This document shows, one piece after another, positions 1 to 8,803 of a stretch of DNA of 64,000 nt (the first letter of the stretch is position 1; the number at the start of each line of letters is the position of its first letter). The notes under the pieces were generated by a model. That model was not told the origin of the DNA. It saw only the letters and a list, made by a program, of their open reading frames with translations, and ran no database searches. A program made the translations under genes and the position numbers. Origin of the DNA: Alicyclobacillus contaminans DSM 17975 (GTDB lineage Bacteria > Bacillota > Bacilli > Alicyclobacillales > Alicyclobacillaceae); NCBI RefSeq assembly GCF_000429525.1, contig NZ_AUCA01000004.1, forward strand, positions 50,442-114,441, written 5' to 3'.

Positions 1-243
1 CAGCAGCTTCGTCATGGCGTCGCGGATGGGACGCTCGGGATATCAGAGGAGCAGATTCCTCTCCTGGCACAGGATATTGTGGTGATGGGACAGATGTGGG
101 CGTTTCGACGTTGGGCCTTGAAAGGGATTTCATTTTCGCAATTTCGCGAACTGCAAATTCGCATGCTGATGGCGGCAGCCAGCGGATCCACCGCTTCGGC
201 CGAGGTGTCGGCACAGTCTGGGAGAAGGGGGACTTTGCAATGA
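1..243 (+). CDS. TetR-family regulator, C-terminal part
   Basis: Frame 1 is open from the window edge to a TGA at 241-243 and gives about 80 residues. The stretch [16 protein letters not shown] looks like the helical ligand-binding/dimerisation half of TetR-type repressors of fatty-acid degradation genes; the DNA-binding half lies outside the window. The stop overlaps the icmF start (ATGA), so the two genes are translationally coupled and the regulator probably controls its own operon with icmF. The family call rests on a short C-terminal segment and is moderate; the reading frame and the coupling are seen directly. Confidence 0.6.
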   Translation, partial: QQLRHGVADGTLGISEEQIPLLAQDIVVMGQMWAFRRWALKGISFSQFRELQIRMLMAAASGSTASAEVSAQSGRRGTLQ

Positions 244-3200
244 CGAGTTCCATGGAACAAATGGACAGGGTGTCGCAGGTCGCGGACCTCTCATCGGAGA
301 GGGCCGCAGAACCGTGGGGGCAAACGCAGGAGCGACAGCCGTACCGGCCCAAGCATCCGGTTCGGTTTGTGACGGCGTCCAGTCTGTTTGACGGGCACGA
401 CGCGTCCATCAACATCATGCGCCGGATTCTGCAGGCAACCGGCGCTGAAGTGATTCACCTGGGACACAACCGCTCTGTCGACGAAATTGTAAGCGCTGCC
501 ATTCAAGAGGACGCGCAGGGGATTGCGGTCAGTTCGTATCAGGGCGGGCACGTCGAGTTCTTCAAGTACATGTACGACCTTCTTCAAGAGCGCGGGGCAT
601 CGCACATCCGGATATTCGGGGGCGGAGGCGGCGTCATCGTTCCCGAAGAAATTGCGGAGCTTGAGGCGTACGGCATCGCCAAGATCTTTTCTCCCGACGA
701 TGGCCGCCGGCTTGGTCTGCAGGGGATGATCAACCACATGATCCGCGTCTGCGACGAGGCCCTGCCCTGCGACCCTGACTCGTTGCTCAGGGAATTGTCG
801 ACAGCGGCGCCGCATGCGATGGCGCGATTGGTTACGTATGTCGAACAGACGGCGGAGGACAACCCTGCTCTGCATGCGCTGCGGACTCAGCTGGACGCGA
901 AGGCTCGGGCGGTTCCGGTGGTGGGCATCACGGGCACCGGCGGCGCCGGGAAATCCTCCCTCACCGATGAGCTGGTGCGGCGGTTCCTGCGCGATTTTCC
1001 CGACAAGACCATCGCCATCTTTTCTATCGATCCTTCCAAACAAAAGACGGGCGGTGCGTTGCTCGGGGATAGGATTCGCATGAATGCCATTCACCACCCG
1101 AACGTCTACATGCGCAGCTTGGCGACCCGCTCCGCAAAAGGGGAGTTGTCCGCCGCCACCAGAGACGCCATTCGCTTGGCCAGGGCGGCCGGATTCGACC
1201 TGGTGCTGGTGGAAACCAGCGGGATTGGTCAGGGCGACGCGGACGTGGTGGATGTGGCGGACGTCTCGCTCTACGTGATGACCGCAGAGTACGGGGCGCC
1301 CTCCCAGTTGGAGAAGATTGATATGTTGGACTACGCCGATCTGGTGGCCATCAACAAGTTCGACCGGCGCGGTTCGGAGGATGCCCTGCGCTATGTGAAA
1401 AAGCAGGTCCAGCGCAACCGCAACGCATTTGCGCAGCCGGTCGAGGCAATGCCGGTGTACGGAACAGTGGCGAGTCAGTTCAACGATCCTGGGGCGAACG
1501 TGCTCTACCGGGCTCTGATAGACACCATCAATCGCAAGTGCGGTACCGACTGGCAGAGCCAGCTCGAGGTGGGGCAGGCGTCGGATCGCAAGCGAGCCAT
1601 CATTCCTGGAGAGCGTTCGCAATACTTGCTGGACATTGTCAACACGGTGCGCAAATACCGGGAGCGCACGGAGAAACAGGTAACATGGGCGCGGCGCGCG
1701 TACCAGCTTAAAGGTGCACTGCAGGTGATGCGGGAGCGTTCGACGCCGGAGTCGGTGACTCATGCGCTGGAAGCGGCCTATGAAGAGACGTGGCGGGTGT
1801 TGGAGCGGGACGTGCAGGAAATCATCCAGGGCTGGCAGGAGAAGAAGGCGCGGTACAAGGCGGACGAGTTGGTGACGTCCGTGCGCGGCCGTGAAATCCG
1901 CAGTCCGTTGTACACCACGTCGCTGTCCGGCACGCGGATTCCGAAAGTCTGCTTGCCGGACTACGAGGACTGGGGAGACATCGTCAAGTGGTCGCTCAAG
2001 GAGAACGTGCCGGGCGAGTTTCCGTACACCGCTGGCGTGTTTCCACTCAAGCGGACGGAAGAAGAGCCGAAGCGTCAATTCGCTGGGGAAGGCACGCCGG
2101 AGCGGACCAATCGACGCTTCCACTACCTCTCCCAAAACGATACGGCCAAGCGTTTGTCGACTGCGTTTGACAGCGTGACGCTCTACGGCGAGGATCCGGA
2201 TGTACGGCCTGACATTTACGGAAAAATCGGAGAAAGCGGCGTCAGCATCTGCACCCTGGACGACATGAAGAAGCTGTACGCGGGCTTTGACCTGTGCGCA
2301 CCCAACACCAGCGTGTCCATGACCATCAACGGCCCGGCACCCATCCTGCTGGCGATGTACATGAACACGGCAATCGATCAACAGGTGGAGAAGTTCGTGG
2401 CGGACACCGGCCGTCAGCCGACCGCCAGCGAGTACGAGGAGATTCGTGAACGGACCCTGCAGACGGTACGGGGCACGGTCCAGGCCGATATACTCAAGGA
2501 GGATCAGGGGCAGAACACGTGCATCTTCTCGACCGAATTCGCTTTGCGGATGATGGGCGACATCCAACAGTACTTCATTGACCACAAGGTGCGCAATTAC
2601 TACTCGGTCAGCATCAGCGGCTACCACATTGCGGAAGCGGGCGCCAATCCCATCACCCAATTGGCGTTCACGCTGGCGAACGCGTTCACGTATGTGGAGT
2701 ACTATGTCAGCCGGGGCATGCACATCGACGACTTTGCGCCGAATCTCTCCTTCTTTTTCAGCAATGGGATGGATCCGGAGTATACGGTGATTGGCCGCGT
2801 GGCGCGGCGCATTTGGGCGACGGTGATGCGCGATCGGTACGGTGCGAACGAACGCAGTCAAAAGCTGAAGTATCACATCCAGACGTCCGGCCGCTCCCTG
2901 CACGCACAGGAAATCGACTTCAACGACATTCGGACCACGCTGCAGGCGTTGATTGCCATCTACGACAACTGCAACTCGCTGCACACCAACGCCTACGACG
3001 AAGCCATCACCACTCCGACGGAGGAATCGGTGCGGCGGGCGATGGCCATCCAGATGATCATCAATCGCGAGTTTGGTTTGGCCAAGAATGAAAATCCTCT
3101 GCAGGGAAGTTTCATTGTTGAGGAACTGACCGACCTGGTGGAGGAAGCTGTGATGCAGGAATTCCTTCGCCTGAACGACCGAGGCGGTGTGCTCGGCGCA

Positions 3201-3578
3201 ATGGAAACACAATACCAACGCAGTAGGATACAGGAAGAATCATTGTACTATGAGGAACTGAAACATTCTGGCCAATTGCCCATCATCGGGGTCAACACGT
3301 TCATCAATCCGAAGACGCTCGCCCCCGACTACCAGCCTCCGAAGGTGGAACTGGCCCGCGCTTCACAGGAGGAGAAACAGCAGCAGATTGAAAATCTGCG
3401 GCGTTTCCACGAGGCGCATCGGGACGAAGCTCCTGCGGCGCTGCGGCGATTGCAGGAGGTGGCGCAGCGGGGAGACAATATCTTCGCAGAACTGATGGAG
3501 ACGGTAAAGGTGGCGAGTCTGGGGCAGATCACGCACGCGCTGTACGCGGTGGGCGGAAAATATCGCCGAAACATGTGA
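240..3578 (+). CDS. icmF: fused isobutyryl-CoA mutase (IcmF)
   Basis: Adenosylcobalamin-dependent acyl-CoA mutase interconverting isobutyryl-CoA and n-butyryl-CoA, with its G-protein chaperone built in. Of 1112 residues, roughly 40-180 form the B12-binding domain (FDGHDAS with His53 as expected lower cobalt ligand). About 190-500 form the MeaB-type GTPase (P-loop GTGGAGKSS near 231-239), and the rest is the substrate-binding mutase barrel ending in GGKYRRNM. This order is diagnostic of IcmF against separate IcmA/IcmB or methylmalonyl-CoA mutase. The ATG at 240 is preferred because AGAAGGGGG lies 9-16 bases upstream and the ATGA overlaps the regulator stop. The frame stays open upstream to 96, but that part overlaps the regulator in another frame. 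Confidence 0.95.
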   Translation: MTSSMEQMDRVSQVADLSSERAAEPWGQTQERQPYRPKHPVRFVTASSLFDGHDASINIMRRILQATGAEVIHLGHNRSVDEIVSAAIQEDAQGIAVSSYQGGHVEFFKYMYDLLQERGASHIRIFGGGGGVIVPEEIAELEAYGIAKIFSPDDGRRLGLQGMINHMIRVCDEALPCDPDSLLRELSTAAPHAMARLVTYVEQTAEDNPALHALRTQLDAKARAVPVVGITGTGGAGKSSLTDELVRRFLRDFPDKTIAIFSIDPSKQKTGGALLGDRIRMNAIHHPNVYMRSLATRSAKGELSAATRDAIRLARAAGFDLVLVETSGIGQGDADVVDVADVSLYVMTAEYGAPSQLEKIDMLDYADLVAINKFDRRGSEDALRYVKKQVQRNRNAFAQPVEAMPVYGTVASQFNDPGANVLYRALIDTINRKCGTDWQSQLEVGQASDRKRAIIPGERSQYLLDIVNTVRKYRERTEKQVTWARRAYQLKGALQVMRERSTPESVTHALEAAYEETWRVLERDVQEIIQGWQEKKARYKADELVTSVRGREIRSPLYTTSLSGTRIPKVCLPDYEDWGDIVKWSLKENVPGEFPYTAGVFPLKRTEEEPKRQFAGEGTPERTNRRFHYLSQNDTAKRLSTAFDSVTLYGEDPDVRPDIYGKIGESGVSICTLDDMKKLYAGFDLCAPNTSVSMTINGPAPILLAMYMNTAIDQQVEKFVADTGRQPTASEYEEIRERTLQTVRGTVQADILKEDQGQNTCIFSTEFALRMMGDIQQYFIDHKVRNYYSVSISGYHIAEAGANPITQLAFTLANAFTYVEYYVSRGMHIDDFAPNLSFFFSNGMDPEYTVIGRVARRIWATVMRDRYGANERSQKLKYHIQTSGRSLHAQEIDFNDIRTTLQALIAIYDNCNSLHTNAYDEAITTPTEESVRRAMAIQMIINREFGLAKNENPLQGSFIVEELTDLVEEAVMQEFLRLNDRGGVLGAMETQYQRSRIQEESLYYEELKHSGQLPIIGVNTFINPKTLAPDYQPPKVELARASQEEKQQQIENLRRFHEAHRDEAPAALRRLQEVAQRGDNIFAELMETVKVASLGQITHALYAVGGKYRRNM

Positions 3579-3591
3579 ATCCACGTCAGAG

Positions 3592-3624
3592 GAACAGGCG
3601 GCGGCCGATTGCCGCCGCCTGTTC
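3592..3624 (+). terminator. strong hairpin after icmF
   Basis: A perfect 14-bp GC-rich inverted repeat (3592-3605 with 3611-3624) encloses the loop CGATT just after icmF. Only a weak T-run follows, so it may act as a terminator or as an mRNA 3'-end stabiliser. Confidence 0.7.
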
Positions 3625-3711
3625 TAGGATGGCTGCCAGCGGGGTACACTAACGCCTGCACAAGGGACCGCAGACCTTCACACACGCTCTGCGGCACAGG
3701 AGGGTGGCGAG

Positions 3712-3993
3712 GTGACAGCAAAAGAGCGAGCGCAAAACGGGTTGCTGCTGGCGGCGATGATCTTCTGCTTCACATCCGCGGGAGCCGGCGTATCGCATGC
3801 CGTGCATGCGCGGACAGTGCCACCGGCGGCCAAACTGACATCGGCGCCCCGTTCCAACCCATCTCTGCACGAGACAAATCCCTCTCGAGGAGACGAACCC
3901 GCGGGGAATGACGCAGCAGTGAAGCGGTACGGCGCACCGAGACTGCCGACATCGGAAGGGGCAGACAAAGCTGCCGAACAGAAGGGGAGGTGA
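3712..3993 (+). CDS. small secreted protein of unknown function
   Basis: 93 residues from a GTG preceded by AGGAGG (3698-3703). Residues 1-33 resemble a Sec signal peptide: a short polar N-terminus, the hydrophobic stretch LLLAAMIFCF, then AGAGVSHAVHA as a likely cleavage region. The mature part is short, low-complexity and rich in Pro, Ser and Ala. The stop lies 2 bases before the start of the MFS transporter, whose ribosome site is inside this gene, so the two are probably co-translated. I recognise no family. It is considered real because of the good ribosome site, the signal peptide and the coupling, though it could be a poorly conserved leader. Confidence 0.5.
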   Translation: MTAKERAQNGLLLAAMIFCFTSAGAGVSHAVHARTVPPAAKLTSAPRSNPSLHETNPSRGDEPAGNDAAVKRYGAPRLPTSEGADKAAEQKGR

Positions 3994-3995
3994 AC

Positions 3996-5264
3996 GTGCT
4001 GAAGCGCAAGCCACTCGCCGGCCATGCCTGGTGGCTGCTGGGGATTAGTGGGATTTTCTCGATTTCCGTCGGATTGTCGAATACGTTTGTCAACGTATAC
4101 CTGTGGAAAGTGGACCATCGATACACCAGCATCGGCTGGTACAATTTTGCGATCTACTGCATGATTCCTCTCACGTTTCTCGTTGCCGGTTGGTTGGCGA
4201 AACGTTGGCACAGTGTGGCCACCCTGCGCATGGGCATTGTGCTGCATGGTTTGTTTTACCTGATAGCTCTGTTGGGGGGAACGGCCGCGGGCCGCCTGCC
4301 GGTGTTGCTCGGCGTCATGATGGGATTGGCCGCCGGATTCTATTGGTGTTCGTTCAACGCACTCAGTCTTCAGTTCACCGCATTGGGAACCCGGGATTGG
4401 TTTTACAGTCTGAATGGCGTGATGGGCGCCATCGCGGGCGTGGTGGCACCGCCGGTGGCTGGATGGCTGATTTCAGCGGAAGATCGATGGGGCGGCTTGA
4501 GCGGCTATCACTGGATTTTCACGCTTTCTCTCATACTGTTTGGGTGCGCGGCGCTGTGTACGTTGAAGCTGCACGCCAATGCCCGACGCGGACAGTTGAA
4601 GATGTGGAGCGCTCTGCAATCGCTCGCGCGCCGTCCATGGCGCATGATCCTGTTCGGATGTCTGATTTACGGGCTGCGGGAAGGCGTGTTTTTGTTTCTC
4701 ATTGGCCTGCTGATGTACATCGCCACAGGCAGTGAATTGAAACTGGGGGAATTTTTCCTCTTGCAGGGTGTGCTGTCGTTTGCTTCGTTTTTTATCGTCG
4801 GCAGACTCGTTAAACCGCCGACCCGGCTGCGCTATCTCGGCGCGGGAGCCATTTGCATGGCCGCAACCGCTTTGCTGTTTCTGCTTCCCATCAGCGCGCG
4901 CTTGTTGATGGTTTACGGGGCTGTCATCTCGTTGGTGCTGCCGATGTTTCTGGTGCCGCTTCAGGGATTCGTGTTCGATACCATCAGCCAGTTGCCGGAC
5001 GCGACGACGTACCGGATGGAGTACATCATTCTCCGGGAAATTTTTGAAAACATCGGCCGAGTGACTGGCATCGGTGTGTTCATTGGGTTGATGACGATGT
5101 CACCGACTGCCCTCGCCATCAGCAGGTTCGCCGCAGCCCTCGGATTTGTTCAACTGTTCACCTGGATGCTGATTGCCGTCGGTCAACGCAGGGTGGGGCG
5201 AACGCCCAGCGGACCAGCGGGAAAACCGTTGCTTCAGCGGGCGACAGCGCGAGTCGGTCGCTGA
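3996..5264 (+). CDS. MFS transporter
   Basis: About 422 residues with some 12 hydrophobic segments and a positively charged central loop (near LKLHANARRGQLK), typical of the major facilitator superfamily. Segments such as GISGIFSISVGLSNTFVN and ILFGCLIYGLREGVFLFLIG are clear membrane spans. The GTG at 3996 is chosen because GGGGAGG (3984-3990) sits 5 bases upstream; the GTG at 3990 would lie inside that ribosome site. It follows the small secreted protein directly and ends at a bidirectional terminator. No substrate can be read from the sequence. Confidence 0.8.
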   Translation: MLKRKPLAGHAWWLLGISGIFSISVGLSNTFVNVYLWKVDHRYTSIGWYNFAIYCMIPLTFLVAGWLAKRWHSVATLRMGIVLHGLFYLIALLGGTAAGRLPVLLGVMMGLAAGFYWCSFNALSLQFTALGTRDWFYSLNGVMGAIAGVVAPPVAGWLISAEDRWGGLSGYHWIFTLSLILFGCAALCTLKLHANARRGQLKMWSALQSLARRPWRMILFGCLIYGLREGVFLFLIGLLMYIATGSELKLGEFFLLQGVLSFASFFIVGRLVKPPTRLRYLGAGAICMAATALLFLLPISARLLMVYGAVISLVLPMFLVPLQGFVFDTISQLPDATTYRMEYIILREIFENIGRVTGIGVFIGLMTMSPTALAISRFAAALGFVQLFTWMLIAVGQRRVGRTPSGPAGKPLLQRATARVGR

Positions 5265-5270
5265 ATGAAC

Positions 5271-5302
5271 AAAGACCGGGAACGCTGGCCGTCCCGGTCT
5301 TT
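5271..5302. terminator. bidirectional terminator, MFS / ferredoxin
   Basis: Perfect 11-bp stem AAAGACCGGGA / TCCCGGTCTTT with a 10-base loop between convergent genes. It ends in TTTCTCCTT on the plus strand, and its leading AAA gives U residues for the ferredoxin transcript on the other strand. Confidence 0.8.
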
Positions 5303-5358
5303 CTCCTTGCGCCCATCTTCCCGGCCAGATGACTGACAAGTTGAAAAGATGAGAGAAA

Positions 5359-5595
5359 TTACTTTTGAAAGAAGTCCCGATTCTTTTGGATGAACTCCTT
5401 CTCCTCTTCCGGGACGAAGTCCTCCATGTAGATTGCAGACACTGGGCAAACCGCTTCGCAAGCACCGCAGTCAATACAGAGGTCAGGATCAATGTAGTAT
5501 TGATCTTCGCCCTCATGGATGGCATCAACGGGGCAGGTTTCTACACAGTCAGCGGCTTTTTCGCCGATGCAAGGCGACGTAATGACAAATGCCAC
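5359..5595 (-). CDS. 7Fe/8Fe bacterial-type ferredoxin
   Basis: 78-residue small electron carrier. Cys9, Cys17 and Cys21 (C-x7-C-x3-CP) with Cys40, Cys43, Cys46 and Cys50 (CIDCGACEAVCP) give one 3Fe-4S-type and one 4Fe-4S-type binding pattern, as in Bacillus ferredoxins. The acidic C-terminal tail is typical. The start is a GTG at 5593-5595 with GAGGAGG 7 bases upstream; the frame is open much further back, but those upstream codons precede the promoter. It could serve the ferredoxin-dependent KorAB oxidoreductase further along the window; that link is an inference. Confidence 0.93.
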   Translation of the reverse strand: MAFVITSPCIGEKAADCVETCPVDAIHEGEDQYYIDPDLCIDCGACEAVCPVSAIYMEDFVPEEEKEFIQKNRDFFQK

Positions 5596-5643
5596 GAAGG
5601 ACTCCTCCTCAAGACCAGGTAAGTTGGTGAAAATGCTAGCTCC

Positions 5644-5672
5644 ATGATATATCAGCGACCTGTCCATTTCAA
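5644..5672 (-). promoter_or_regulatory. sigma-A promoter of the ferredoxin gene
   Basis: On the minus strand TTGAAA (5672-5667), a 17-base spacer and TATCAT (5649-5644): each hexamer has one mismatch to consensus. It lies about 50 bases before the GTG. Confidence 0.75.
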
Positions 5673-5696
5673 CAGTTGGTCCCCTGGATGCCTGCG

Positions 5697-6713
5697 TCAC
5701 GCCAATTCGGAACAGGCGTCCGGCTGTCTTGGGCCTGCCGCCGCGTCCGAGGCGACCATCCGCGCCGCTTCCTGCTTGGCAGCCCACCACTCCACAGCGA
5801 TGGGGCACAGTTGTGTCATGGCCACGCCGAGGGCCGCGCCCGCAATGACGTCGATGCCATAATGAAACCGCAGGTACAGTGTGGAAAAAACAATCAAAAA
5901 TGTCATCGGTGCATACAACCACAACCAGCGGCGCCGATAGCGGCCAATGAGCACCACCATGACCACGCTGATGCCGGTGTGCAGGCTTGGGAAGCAATCG
6001 CGCGCAACCAGGGTTTGATCATGTAGAAACACATTGGTGAGCCCTCCCACCGGATGTGGAAACGGTACGGTGAAGAGCGGCCCGATGGCCGGAACCATGA
6101 TGTAGGTCAGGTAGCCCACGTAAAACGTGGCGAGGGCCGTGAAAACGAATTCCAAAACGGCCCGGCGGCTGTGCGTCAAGAGCACCAAAATGGTGGAGTA
6201 GGTCAAGACGAACCAGGACATGTACGCAAAACTGAGCACGTCCGTCAGGGGCTTGCAAATGAGATGGCTCAACCACTCGGACGGCAATTTCCCGAAGAAC
6301 AGCGTGCGGTCTATGTGTTGCAGGGCCATGTCCCGATCAAACGGATTAAACACGGAGATGTAAAAGTTGACGATTTTATAGATGGCGAGCATGGTACAGA
6401 ACGCGAGCAGCACGCGAATCAAAAAGGCCAATTGCCGAAGCATCCGATGGTTCTTCCGGTGCAGCAGTGCGAGCAACAAGAACAACAGGGCAAATGCACC
6501 GGTGAACCACCACGTGAGGGCGTTCTGGTAAGCGCCCGCCACCGCGCTCGCTACCTTCCAATGATAGCCGCTGATGCCAATAATGTCGTCCAGTTTTCTC
6601 GCGGCGCCGAAGAATACAGCAATGGCCGCCGCGGACACCACGGCGCCGAGCAATTCGTACAGTTCGAGTTGAAAGAGGGCTCGCATCATGAGGCGGCGCG
6701 TCTTCTGAGACAT
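5697..6713 (-). CDS. PAP2-type membrane phosphatase / phospholipid-modifying enzyme
   Basis: 338 residues with about seven membrane spans. The C-terminal half carries the PAP2 (phosphatidic acid phosphatase type 2) signatures: CFPSLHTGISV supplies the central SxHx motif, and FHYGIDVIAGAALG supplies the last conserved His and Asp. The sequence resembles the inositolphosphotransferase-like PAP2 subgroup, so it may transfer or remove a phospho-headgroup outside the membrane. The start ATG at 6713 is preceded by GAGAGGAG; an in-frame ATG 17 codons upstream lacks a ribosome site. It is a single gene read toward ferredoxin. Substrate unknown. Confidence 0.8.
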   Translation of the reverse strand: MSQKTRRLMMRALFQLELYELLGAVVSAAAIAVFFGAARKLDDIIGISGYHWKVASAVAGAYQNALTWWFTGAFALLFLLLALLHRKNHRMLRQLAFLIRVLLAFCTMLAIYKIVNFYISVFNPFDRDMALQHIDRTLFFGKLPSEWLSHLICKPLTDVLSFAYMSWFVLTYSTILVLLTHSRRAVLEFVFTALATFYVGYLTYIMVPAIGPLFTVPFPHPVGGLTNVFLHDQTLVARDCFPSLHTGISVVMVVLIGRYRRRWLWLYAPMTFLIVFSTLYLRFHYGIDVIAGAALGVAMTQLCPIAVEWWAAKQEAARMVASDAAAGPRQPDACSELA

Positions 6714-6998
6714 AGGAACTCCTCTCGATACACAAAATGGTTCCGCAGGTCTATCTTGCAACATTGTAGATGGTTTTGCAGTGCAGAGAAAGTGGACAGA
6801 TGTCGGTGTTTGGCGGACGCTGCCGGAAACGATGGAACACGTTTTGACTGTGATTCATACACTGATGTGTTGACACGACAGCACGACCACCTTCCCGAGA
6901 GGGTGTTCATATAGGGGACCGGGGATTTTCCGCCTGGACTCGGGGATGGGCGGAGTCCCCAGTTTCTCCCCACTGGCGAAACATGAGGCTGAATGGAT

Positions 6999-7014
6999 TT
7001 GAAATCGCTTTCAA
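6999..7014 (+). promoter_or_regulatory. putative cre box (CcpA operator)
   Basis: The 16-base near-palindrome TTGAAATCGCTTTCAA matches the catabolite-responsive element consensus WTGNAANCGNWNNCW at every defined position. It lies about 40 bases before an extended -10 element and 67 bases before the zinc-finger gene. A position upstream of the core promoter suggests activation rather than roadblock, but this is an inference. Confidence 0.6.
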
Positions 7015-7051
7015 AGGTGTGGGCATACGGCATAGAAGGTGACCATAAGAA

Positions 7052-7060
7052 TGCTATAAA
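7052..7060 (+). promoter_or_regulatory. extended -10 promoter before the zinc-finger gene
   Basis: TGC followed by TATAAA (7055-7060) forms an extended -10 element 20 bases before the start codon. No good -35 is visible at normal spacing, which fits an extended -10 or activated promoter. The rest of the 6714-7051 gap shows no gene. Confidence 0.45.
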
Positions 7061-7080
7061 AAACGAAGGAAGGGATTCGG

Positions 7081-7326
7081 TTGTTTCAATGCCCGGTTTG
7101 CGGAGAGTTGATGGAGGCCCTCACCAATGTGCACTGCACCGTTCGTCACCGGATGACCAAAAACGAATTTCTGGCGCGTCACGGATCGCCGAAGTATGTG
7201 ACACCCCGCATGGACAGCGAGGTGCAGCGGTGGATTCGTGACGCGCAAGTCATTCGGCGGCTGGATTTCGATATGGCGCAGGCGGCGGCGCGGACGCTGT
7301 TTCGCAGAGGCACCACGCATGCGTAG
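7081..7326 (+). CDS. small Ros/MucR-like C2H2 zinc-finger protein
   Basis: 81 residues from a TTG with GAAGGAAGGG upstream. Residues 4-23 fit a C2H2 finger (Cys4-x2-Cys7-x10-His18-x4-His23). The following RMTKNEFLARHG recalls the HGMTPxEYRxKWG segment after the finger in Ros/MucR regulators. The C-terminal half is basic and helical. Such a protein would be expected to bind DNA or RNA, but no target is visible. Just upstream are a cre-like box and an extended -10 promoter, so it may respond to carbon status. The family call is by eye from a short motif. Confidence 0.55.
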   Translation: MFQCPVCGELMEALTNVHCTVRHRMTKNEFLARHGSPKYVTPRMDSEVQRWIRDAQVIRRLDFDMAQAAARTLFRRGTTHA

Positions 7327-7492
7327 CGCGGGATGCACGACGGTGGACAAACGGGCCTGCAGACCAGCTTGATAATGACATGGGGATCGGATCATACTGA
7401 TGAGGAATGAAAGAGGCGGCAGGCCTCTGGCTTCATGCGTTGTGCAGAACGGCGCAAAGCGCACATGACGCCCGGCATCGGGCGAGATTGGG

Positions 7493-8803
7493 GTGCCAGA
7501 CTTGGGGACATTCATCACGCAAACTGACGGACGCTTTGCCGTCCATCTTCTGTCCACCGACAAATTTCGCACGCGGTACCTCGCATTGAAAGTGGCCCGG
7601 CCGCTCCATCGTCAACACGTCACCGCGTTGGCGATGTTGCCTTACCTCTGGATGCAGGGTACAACCACGCTTCCTTCGGCCAGGGAGGTGCTCCGTTACG
7701 CCGACTCCCTGTTCGGCGCCTCGGTTCGGACGCTCATCCAGCGGCGGGGGCATCAGCAGGTGCTCGAGGTTCAGGCCACCGCGCCGGAAGTTGGGACGTT
7801 CAACGGCGCAGACGCGGTGCTGGAAGAATTGGAGTCATTGGTAATTCAACTGGCGGTGAACCCGGCCCATACGGGGGACGCGTTCCCAAGCGACCATGTG
7901 GAGCGCGAAAAAACGCTGCACGAGCGGCGGATTCAGAGCGTGTTCGACAACAAAATTACATACGCGCTGGAACGGTCCTGGGAGGCGGCGTGCGCCGGAC
8001 AGCCGGTGGGGCTGCCTCGTTTGGGGTATCGGGAAGACCTCCGGGCGCTGACCGCGGCGTCGCTGTGGTCATTGCAGCAGGAGGTGCTCGCCGAATCGGA
8101 TGTACACTTTTACGTGGTGGGCAAGCTGCACGATGAGCCATCGGTGGCGGCGAAGATTCTGAACCGGCTGCGGCAAGCGTTCGGAGACCACGGGCGAGGC
8201 GCTGCGGGAAGTCCCGTTCATGCGTTGGCGGTCCGTCGCGGCGAGGTTCAACAGGTGGTCGAGAAACAGCGCGTCCAACAGGGAAAATTGAATCTCGTTT
8301 TTCGAACCGGTGTGTCCTATGGAGACGACGAGTACGTTCCGCTGCTGTTGGCCAATGGCGTGCTCGGCGGTTTCCCCCACTCGAAGTTGTTCATGAATGT
8401 GCGCGAAAAGGCGAGTTTGGCGTACTATGCGTCGAGCATGCTCGACGGACTGACCGGACTTGCCGTGGTCCAGACCGGCATCGAAACGGCCAATCGCGAC
8501 AAGGCGTACGACATCATTCGCGCGCAGGTCGATGCACTGCAAGCGGGGCAGGTCACCGACGATGAACTGGAATTCACCCGACGAGGATTGACCAATCAAT
8601 ACCGGCAGGTTCTAGATCAACCGGCGTCCCTGGCGGAGATTCACTTCAGTGCGACGCTGGCCGGCGTGGAGCGAGACGTCGAGCGGCTGATTCAGCAAAT
8701 CGGCGAGGTGGACAAAGCAGCGGTGGTGGACGCGGCCTCCCGCTTCTCACTCGACACCGTGTATTTTCTGACCAGCGATGCGGAGGTGACCACAGGTGCG
8801 TGA
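7493..8803 (+). CDS. ymfF: M16-family protein YmfF (inactive partner)
   Basis: 436-residue insulinase-fold protein. It has the M16 two-domain layout but no HxxEH zinc motif in its first 100 residues, as expected for the non-catalytic partner of the YmfF/YmfH pair (often annotated YfmF/YfmH, EF-P 5-aminopentanol modification-associated). The GTG start is taken from the reading frame; its ribosome site is weak. Its end overlaps the next gene by 8 bases, so the products are likely made in equal amounts and form a heterodimer. The role in EF-P modification and swarming is known from Bacillus subtilis and transferred here by family. Confidence 0.85.
   Translation: MPDLGTFITQTDGRFAVHLLSTDKFRTRYLALKVARPLHRQHVTALAMLPYLWMQGTTTLPSAREVLRYADSLFGASVRTLIQRRGHQQVLEVQATAPEVGTFNGADAVLEELESLVIQLAVNPAHTGDAFPSDHVEREKTLHERRIQSVFDNKITYALERSWEAACAGQPVGLPRLGYREDLRALTAASLWSLQQEVLAESDVHFYVVGKLHDEPSVAAKILNRLRQAFGDHGRGAAGSPVHALAVRRGEVQQVVEKQRVQQGKLNLVFRTGVSYGDDEYVPLLLANGVLGGFPHSKLFMNVREKASLAYYASSMLDGLTGLAVVQTGIETANRDKAYDIIRAQVDALQAGQVTDDELEFTRRGLTNQYRQVLDQPASLAEIHFSATLAGVERDVERLIQQIGEVDKAAVVDAASRFSLDTVYFLTSDAEVTTGA

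Noticed and set aside
291..3218. Very long open frame on the minus strand opposite icmF (975 codons)
   Set aside because: It mirrors codon structure of the GC-rich icmF; no ribosome site, no family resemblance. Typical antisense shadow.
5596..5997. N-terminal extension of the ferredoxin
   Set aside because: The extension overlaps the PAP2 gene and the ferredoxin promoter; the GTG with GAGGAGG gives the normal family length.
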